From: Pogonophryne albipinna
Taxonomy: Eukaryota; Chordata; Actinopteri; Perciformes; Artedidraconidae
Length of the DNA stretch: 64,000 nt
Reading direction: 5' to 3'
Assembly: GCA_028583405.1 (NCBI GenBank)
Contig: CM053256.1
Coordinates: 26,695,325-26,759,324 of the forward strand
Position 1 is the stretch's first letter, and each line of letters begins with the position of its first letter. Positions 57,666 through 64,000 of this stretch are shown in pieces. The position numbers and the translations under genes were made by a program. The notes beneath the pieces were generated by a model, which made no database searches, was not told where the DNA came from, and saw only the letters and a program-made list of their open reading frames with translations.

Positions 57666-58109
57666 AATAAATAATTACACAGAGCTCAGTCTGCATTACG
57701 AAGAGGATAAAGAAGTCATAGCTCAAAGAAATTCATCCGAACGAACACAAACATTATTTAACAATAACAGCCACTCGGGGCAGTATTGCAATAGTAGTGG
57801 GCTCTAACGTGCCAAAGAAGAAGAAGTGACGTCAACGTCACTGTAAAATGTAAACAAACAACACAACTGAAAGAGCCATGCGGGTGCCCATCTGTTATAT
57901 TAAGTTATAATAAACACAAAAGAGAGTGTCAACAACATCTCAGCAGTCATGACACGTCACGTGAACAGCTCTCTGTTTTTAGAGAAGATGAGAAAAATAA
58001 AGAACAAGAGAAGAGACGAGAGGAAACCGAGGAGAAAGTCACTTAGCTGCACCATCGAAGTGGATCAACATGCTACCATTAGCAGCAGCCTCATCTCTGG
58101 GGATGTTCG

Positions 58110-58912
58110 TCACCCAGGAGAGTTTGAGGTAAACATGAAGACTGCCTCCGCGTCTTTGTGGGTAGAGAAGCGTTGTTGTGTGCCATCAACAACCAAGCAG
58201 AGGGTGCACGGGTAGACGAGAAAGTACTTCAAGTTGAGTTCACGGAGCTTGCGTTTGACTGGATCGAAGCTCCGGCGTCTTCTGGTAAGCTCGGGACTGA
58301 AATCGGGATAAATGCTGATGTGTTTCCCGTTGTAGTCCAGAGACTTTTTCTCCCTGGCAAGACGAAGGATTTTCACTTTGTCCTGGTAGTTCAGCAGCTC
58401 AATCATGATGGCCCGCGGGCACGGGAGTTTTACCTGGCAGTCGGTGAGCGGTGTGCCCTCTCAATGATCGGCAGGGTAGGGAAGGCATCTGGCCCCAGGA
58501 GCTGCGGGATGAGCCGCGACATGAAGCCGATAATGTCACTGCCTTCAGCGGACTCCTGGATTCCTACGAAGCGAAGGTTAGAACGTCGGCTCCGGTTCTC
58601 CAAGTCATCAACTTTAGACATCAGGAAGGAGTTGTCTTTCTCGAGCTGCTTGACTCGAGCGACACACTCGTGTACATTGTCCTCATTAGCCCCGACACGC
58701 TGCTCTAACAAATTGACCTGGTCTCCCAGACTAGACAGGGAATTGTGTATCCTGCTCAAGCTACTTTGAATGGGATCCATTTTTGAGTCAATGTGAGTCA
58801 GCATGTCTGTCTTGATTTGCTGAATCGCGTCCCACAAAGTTTGCAGAGACATGTTTCCCTCCATAGTTGCAAATGCAAAAAATACAATAATCCAGAGACT
58901 GTAGTGAGCCAC
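58110..58912 (-). pseudogene. L1-type ORF1 protein, one frameshift
   Basis: Minus-strand 58912-58430 encodes a coiled coil (SLGDQVNLLEQRVGANE, ARVKQLEKDNSFLMSKVDDL) and then the RNA-binding core ENRSRRSNLRFVGIQES and LPIIERAHRSPTAR. After a frame change at about 58425 it continues (58406-58110): LLNYQDKVKILRLAREKK, HISIYPDFSPELTRRRR. This is the ORF1p (transposase-22) family of L1 LINEs. No L1 ORF2 follows; a CR1-type LINE occupies the downstream side. It is inactive. Confidence 0.78.
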
Positions 58913-59261
58913 TTAGCTATGTTATTCAAATGATCATGGGTTCAGATCATGTGGATCAATGATATGAGCATTAAAGAGCTAATTTAACAGCAACAAACCG
59001 ACGAGCTTGATATGCGCTTACTCACGCTGCGACCATCTTGTTTCAGAGTGAGCAAAATTTTAAATACACACATTTAAAACGGTTTTGCCTGCCGTTTTTG
59101 TGTACACAAGCATTCATCAATGGTTCGGAAAGTGGCGCTGTACCTTGATAATATAAAAGATTGTATTTGCGTGCATTTCCTGTTCGGAAAGTGGCAATGC
59201 GCTGAGACTGGAGGTGTCCTGACATTAGCGCCTGCAGGCAGGCTCCATGGACCTATCAGCT

Positions 59262-59697
59262 CCGGACAGCGCAAAATGCGTACATGAAGTGCTACGTCAT
59301 GAACGCAAGAAATCATACCCTCGTGGGGGCGCGCTCATGTGATTGGCTTAGAATGGAGGAGACATCTGATTGGCTATAGATAGAAAAAATTACAAGTACG
59401 AATCGGGGGTGACCGTCAGGGGAGTCTCAAAAAACCCACACATGAATGCACAGCGATCCATGCACAGAAAGCGGTTTGTGTTTGCAGCGGTTTTAAACGG
59501 AAAACAAATATGCGAGGATCAAAAATACATATGTAAAACTTTTTTCTGTATTTGGATTTTATTTACATGTATATGAAACGGAACATATTTGTGTGTGCAT
59601 TGAAAATTACAAGTGTGGATCCTTTTGCGGATCATGAAATACAAGTGTGAATCCTTCTGTGTGCATGTGTGTATTATGAGACTGTTCTGAGCCCATA
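59262..59697 (-). repeat. right inverted arm of the 19.4-kb composite
   Basis: Reverse-complement counterpart of 40254-40686, with a few substitutions and small indels. Confidence 0.85.
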
Positions 59698-59703
59698 CTG
59701 ATT

Positions 59704-60930
59704 CACCCCTACTGTCTTCTCTATAGCACCGGGCATATCATTAATGTAGTATTCTCCACCCATTTAACATGTCAAACCGTGGAAAATACCCCATTTATCA
59801 TTAATAAATTGAAATAATTACAACAGATGGCTACAGACCTACAGCATGGTTGCATGATCTTGGAAAGTCATTGGAAGTTTGGGAGAGCTTTTGTACTTTT
59901 ATTGCAAAACAAACTCTTTTATGTGTGTGTATGTGAAGCGCACACACAAACACAGATACTGCTGAACCTGTGTACTGATGTGGTCTGACCACAGAATGAA
60001 AATGTGTTCCTCATTTGGGCAGAGCGGGATGTGTGTTCACTGCAGCTCGGTGCAAACCAAGAGTTAAAAGCACAGTGGTTAGCTGTGGATGTGTTGGCCG
60101 GCTCCCCATAATGACAATAACAGATCGCTATTATCAGAGGTAATAGTATGAGTGCCCCCCCTCTCCCCCACAACATTATATTCCTCTCTCCCTGTGTATA
60201 CCTCCATTTACCAGTGGGAATCTCCAGCTCTATTTCAGCCCAGATTTCCTTTTAATTATTATTGGTTATTATCCTAAGTGGGATTTTACACGCACAGCTC
60301 TAATGTTGCACAGGGTCACTGAACCAACATAGAATGGTGGTTACTCAATCTGCATGTTCTCATCCCTGACCTCACACTCCCCCTCACACACACACACACA
60401 TATTCAGCCCTGGGCTAAACCGCTCTCCCATGGCCCACCCACGCCACATCCCTATGGGTCTCCCTGTTACACACTGGTGCACCATGGGAGAACATACATC
60501 TAAACTCTCGAGCAGGCCCCACTTCCATTTCTCACAATCATAACTCACTCCAACAATAAATGACAGCTATCGCTCACTGCTGGCTGTCCATGGATGAGGG
60601 AGTGAGTTTCACCGCATCTGAACTGAGGCTTGAAAGGGTCAAAGAAAAGTGTGTGAGGATGGTCCAGAGGACAGGCATTATTCTCAGACTTCCTCCTTTC
60701 CCTTTCTCCCTGTGTGTTTGAGACTGTTCTCAACAAGAAGAGCAACTTAATCTGTTGTTTCAGCAAGTGCCCCAAAGCAACATGTGTTTATGTTAATGTG
60801 AAACACCTTCTAGTGGCCGTAGTGGTTATGATTCTAGGAATTATGTATGTCAGAAGAAAAGGAGGAAAGGTGACGCCCTGTGTAGGGAGTAGGTTGTGGC
60901 TCCTGGCTGAGTAAAAATAAATCAGACCTT
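59704..60930. other. no gene recognised
   Basis: A possibly original host segment without supported coding or repeats, apart from short CA runs near 60393. Confidence 0.4.
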
Positions 60931-61132
60931 AACCTGTTAACCCCTGAGCCTGTTTTTCAGGTCTCAGGCTCGAAAATGACATTCCCAGAACAAATGACTA
61001 TATCTTCACTTCTAAAAGGGGAAAATTAATAATCTTTCTTCTCAAAGCAATGATAAACCTGTGAGTTGGATGTAGAAGAGTCAGAATCAATATAGATTTT
61101 TTTATTTTAAAGTAAATTCAGATTGAACATAG
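60931..61132. repeat. ~220-bp tandem unit 1 (interrupted by a hAT)
   Basis: Starts AACCTGTTAACCCCTGAGCC; contains a hairpin GAGCCTG (60946-60952)/CAGGCTC (60965-60971). The unit continues at 63220-63238 after the hAT. Unit 2 is at 63239-63460. Confidence 0.75.
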
Positions 61133-61584
61133 CAGAGGTGTGGACTCGAGTCACATGACTTGGACTCGAGTCAGACTCGAGTCACAAATTTGATGACTTG
61201 AGACTCGACTTGACAAAATCACAAAACACTTGCGACTCGACTTGGACTTGAACACCAATGACTCGGGACTTGACTTGGACTTGAGCCTTCTGACTTGAGG
61301 TGACTTGATCATTTAATTCAGAGGTCTCCAACACGCCGATCGCGAGCTGCCGTTAGAAGAGCAGACTCCCGTCGGGGAGAGCAGAATCTTCAGCCGCTCC
61401 TACTCTTGCTGAGAATCCTTGCAGGCAGGGGCGGGTCTTTATTTAGCTTGGGCCACCATGTGGCCAATCATATGCGAGGACACACTAGGATCATACCATT
61501 ATGTGAAAGAAGGGTGGGGGGCACAGCATGTGTAGTGGTACAGGCCAGCTGCACAGAGCTGGATTTAAATGCAAGCGCGTCGGA

Positions 61585-61715
61585 AAAAGTCAAGAAATTA
61601 GCGAAAACCGAAAAAAGAAACAGCATCTGGCTGCTTTTCAATGATATTGGAGAAAGCAAAGCTGAGTGCAAGATTTGTAAAATGAAAATAACCTTCAGAG
61701 CAGGGTTTTTTTTTG
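61585..61715 (+). pseudogene. BED zinc-finger remnant of a hAT transposase
   Basis: Within the plus-strand ORF 61406-61828 the segment NSIWLLFNDIGESKAECKIC, then KMKITFRAG, matches the aromatic residues and Cys-x2-Cys of a BED finger (here ECKIC). The His pair that completes the finger is lost where the sequence changes to FFFGNHSGF. BED fingers lie at the N-terminus of hAT transposases and bind the subterminal repeats. The rest of the protein is not present. Confidence 0.65.
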
Positions 61716-62284
61716 GTAACCACTCAGGATTTATTGTAGCGTCTAAATGTGTTTTGGGGGAAATGTCCGGGCTGCAAAGTAACCAGTACGGTAATAGCCT
61801 TTCAGTTCCCCCCAACAATTTGTATTGAATTAAATCAACATGGAACCAGTAATCACTAACTTTGTTTCCCCCGGCCCCTTATTGGAGAACACCCAGCTAG
61901 TAACCTAGCAACCAAGCTTCAGCTCATGTAGCCTATCTTCGAATCTACTTACAAATGAATATGGGGAAGTGTAAGTTCAACCGTATTTGGTTGGAAAACA
62001 TCTAATTTAGTGCTTGGTTGAGGGAACGTGTTTGAAGCCCGCTGCACCTTTTGCAAAAATAAATTAGCGTTTGTTTTGCTAATGTAGCGTTAGCTAGTGG
62101 AGCGTTAGCTAGTGCAGCAGCTCCCGCAACAACACCGGGGGACCTCCGGGCGAAGTTTGGGTCTACGTCAACCCTAAAAGCGGAGGTGCTGTAGACGCTA
62201 AATACCGTAGCTAAACACCAATCATACAACAGCAACGATGAAATAGTGTAGCCAAGGCAGCAGAGCTCTGAATATAGCTCTTGT

Positions 62285-62285
<1 letters not shown>

Positions 62286-62365
<80 letters not shown>
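62286..62365. repeat. (AC)40 microsatellite
   Basis: A pure 80-bp AC run inside the hAT element. Confidence 0.97.
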
Positions 62366-62367
<2 letters not shown>

Positions 62368-63238
62368 TTTGTCTAACACGCTAACACAGTTCTGTACTGT
62401 TATGCTGTTATGTTCAGTCACTGTTCTTATGTTGAACATGAATAAATTTACTTTGTAAGTGATTATGGGCCGTATTTCTTCTTTCATATACATTTTCCTT
62501 CATACTTTATTGCCGTGAAATAGGTCTTAAATTCTATTCAAAGTGGTTTTAAAAAGGTGTTAAAAAGTCTTAAATTTGAGTTGGCGAAACCTGCAGGAAC
62601 CCTGTACAATAAAAAGTCCTGCATTCAAATGTTACAAGTAAAAGTAGAAAAGTATTAGCATCAAAATATACTTAAAGTACCACCTGCAGAGGGATCTAGA
62701 TGCAGGTGTTCTCTTCCCCATAGAGACCGCCTGGCTGCACATTATCCCTTGCATAAAGATAGATTGTGGGTCCCTTACAACATGTTGTACACAGTGGAAA
62801 TAAACATTCTGGTTACCTCAACATCAGGGATCTTATACATTAAACTCCTTCTGAATCAAACCGTCACGGTAGCCTTACCTTATTGTTCCCTCTTAAAATA
62901 GAAAAACATGTTACTTTACCAGCAGAGAGAGAATGGATTATTACATTATTAATATGACTAATAAAGAGCAGTTTGATTATTAAGTATTATTCTGTTGATC
63001 GATGTCATTACATTTGATGAAAAGCACATAATGACTTGTTTAAGACTCGTTTTGTCAAAGTTTAGGACTTGGACTTGACTTGAACTTGCCCAACCTGACT
63101 TGAGACTTGACTTGGACTTGAGCGCAAAGACTTGAGACTTGAATCGGACTTGAGGGCAAAGACTTGCGACTTGACTCGGACTTGCAAAACAATGACTTGG
63201 TCCCACCTCTGGAACATAGTAAACAAATGTAAATTATT

Positions 63239-63460
63239 AACCTCTTAAGCCCTGAGCCTGTTTTTCAGGTTTCAGGCTCGAAAATGCCACTAACACAACA
63301 AAGACTATATCTTCACTTCTAAAAGGGGTAAATTAATAATCTTTTCTCTCAAAGTAATGATAAACCTGTGAGTTGGATGTAGAAGTGTCAGAATCAATAT
63401 AGATGTTTTTATTTTAAAGTAAATTCAGATGGAACATAGTAAAAACATGTAAATTCTAAT
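63239..63460. repeat. ~220-bp tandem unit 2
   Basis: A close copy of unit 1: AACCTCTTAAGCCCTGAGCC, GACTATATCTTCACTTCTAA and GATAAACCTGTGAGTTGGAT are shared. It is uninterrupted. Confidence 0.75.
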
Positions 63461-63813
63461 GTCCGCCTAAAAAAAACCCATTACTTATAGTAAAAACCAC
63501 CCTTGAATGATGGGTTAGTAGACTAAAAGCTTTAGGAATCCAAACTATAACATATAATAAGTACCCTGTATCAAGATTGATGCAAAACAAGTGAAATTTG
63601 ACCTTTTTAGAGAGGTTTAGAAAAATAAAGTCCAGGTGGACTCACCTCTGGGTAATTTGGGAACCATCAGTTCCATTTGAACTTTTTCACTGTAAAAATC
63701 ATTTTATTACTTTGAATTTTCACTATAGGTATTCATTCCATCCAAATACAACTGTTGTGAAAAAAAATAAAAATAAAAATAAAATATAAGAACATACTCT
63801 GTTATCCTCTTAG

Positions 63814-64000
63814 GCAAGGCAAGTTTATTTATATAGCACTTATAGGCCCCACGACCGAAATCGCGTCATTTGCAGGAAACAACGTCTAAGGAACCTTACT
63901 ATTTAATAAACTATGAATATTTTATATCCATATAACGGGAAAAAACTCATTTAACTGATCTTTTTCATTTATTTTTTCAAAAAAAACACAATGCTAACAG
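63814..64000 (-). mobile_element. fish retroposon 3' tail (runs off or truncated)
   Basis: GGCAAGGCAAGTTTATTTAT and ATAGCAC at 63815-63842 are the antisense of a common ...GTGCTATATAAATAAACTTGCC tail of fish LINE/SINE elements. What follows to the window end shows no ORF. Confidence 0.35.

Larger units (their letters stand above)
61133..63211. mobile_element. hAT transposon with exact 8-bp duplication
   Basis: Ends CAGAGGTGTGGAC and the complement of ...GTCCCACCTCTG. GAACATAG is duplicated at 61125-61132 and 63212-63219. Both ends carry many short GACTTG/CAAGTC-type repeats (61140-61310 and 63045-63195), which in hAT elements serve as subterminal transposase-binding sites. A BED-finger remnant is inside; the catalytic domain is missing. 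Confidence 0.88.

Overview
The window reads as transposon-dense intergenic DNA from a teleost fish. It holds L2- and CR1/jockey-group LINEs, Tf1/sushi chromodomain LTR retrotransposons, an endogenous retrovirus, Kolobok/THAP, Harbinger, hAT and mariner DNA elements, long (TG)n and (CT)n tracts, vertebrate-type introns and CpG-type promoters. I found no convincing single-copy host gene, tRNA, rRNA or CRISPR array. Most coding sequence belongs to mobile elements and most of it is broken.

Layout. 0.7-5.1 kb: two nested TTAA-flanked elements, the inner one split by a CAGTG/CACTG-ended element. 5.1-8.0 kb: LINE fragments, including an L2 copy. 8.4-8.9 kb: a DIRS-like scrap. 9.35-16.6 kb is the most interesting unit: a TTAA-flanked Kolobok-type transposon with a spliced THAP-transposase gene (three frameshifts) and, converging on it from the other end, an apparently intact two-exon gene for a 211-residue protein with the P2X7 C-terminal 'ballast' domain. 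17.8-23.9 kb: a Harbinger transposon with remnants of its transposase and Myb-like genes, invaded by a LINE and a TIR element. 25.2-29.7 kb: a solo LTR and a 3.1-kb element with ~490-bp inverted arms inside a ~165-bp tandem repeat. 30.1-34.8 kb: a GC-rich mosaic of tandem repeats, all with unit lengths divisible by three, next to a sushi-type LTR fragment and split by a 2.4-kb Tx1-like LINE insertion with a 34-bp target duplication. 34.8-36.2 kb: a LINE reverse-transcriptase fragment. 36.2-40.2 kb: unremarkable DNA.

40.25-59.70 kb is a set of nested insertions between ~435-bp inverted arms with a 6-bp target duplication (CTGATT). It contains a hAT MITE, an L1-type ORF1, and a CR1/jockey-group LINE split by a Tf1/sushi retrotransposon (LTRs differing at about 1 of 506 positions). 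That retrotransposon is split by an endogenous retrovirus (LTRs differing at about 6 of 565), which in turn contains a solo LTR and a 316-bp (CT)n tract. 61.1-63.2 kb is a hAT element with an exact 8-bp duplication inside one unit of a ~220-bp tandem repeat.

How genes work together: in the Kolobok-type unit the transposase and the ballast protein are expressed from opposite ends and converge, each behind its own CRE-containing subterminal promoter-like segment. In the sushi element gag and pol are in overlapping frames (pol in -1), and priming looks like Tf1-type self-priming. Positions were read by eye; boundaries given without a target duplication are approximate.
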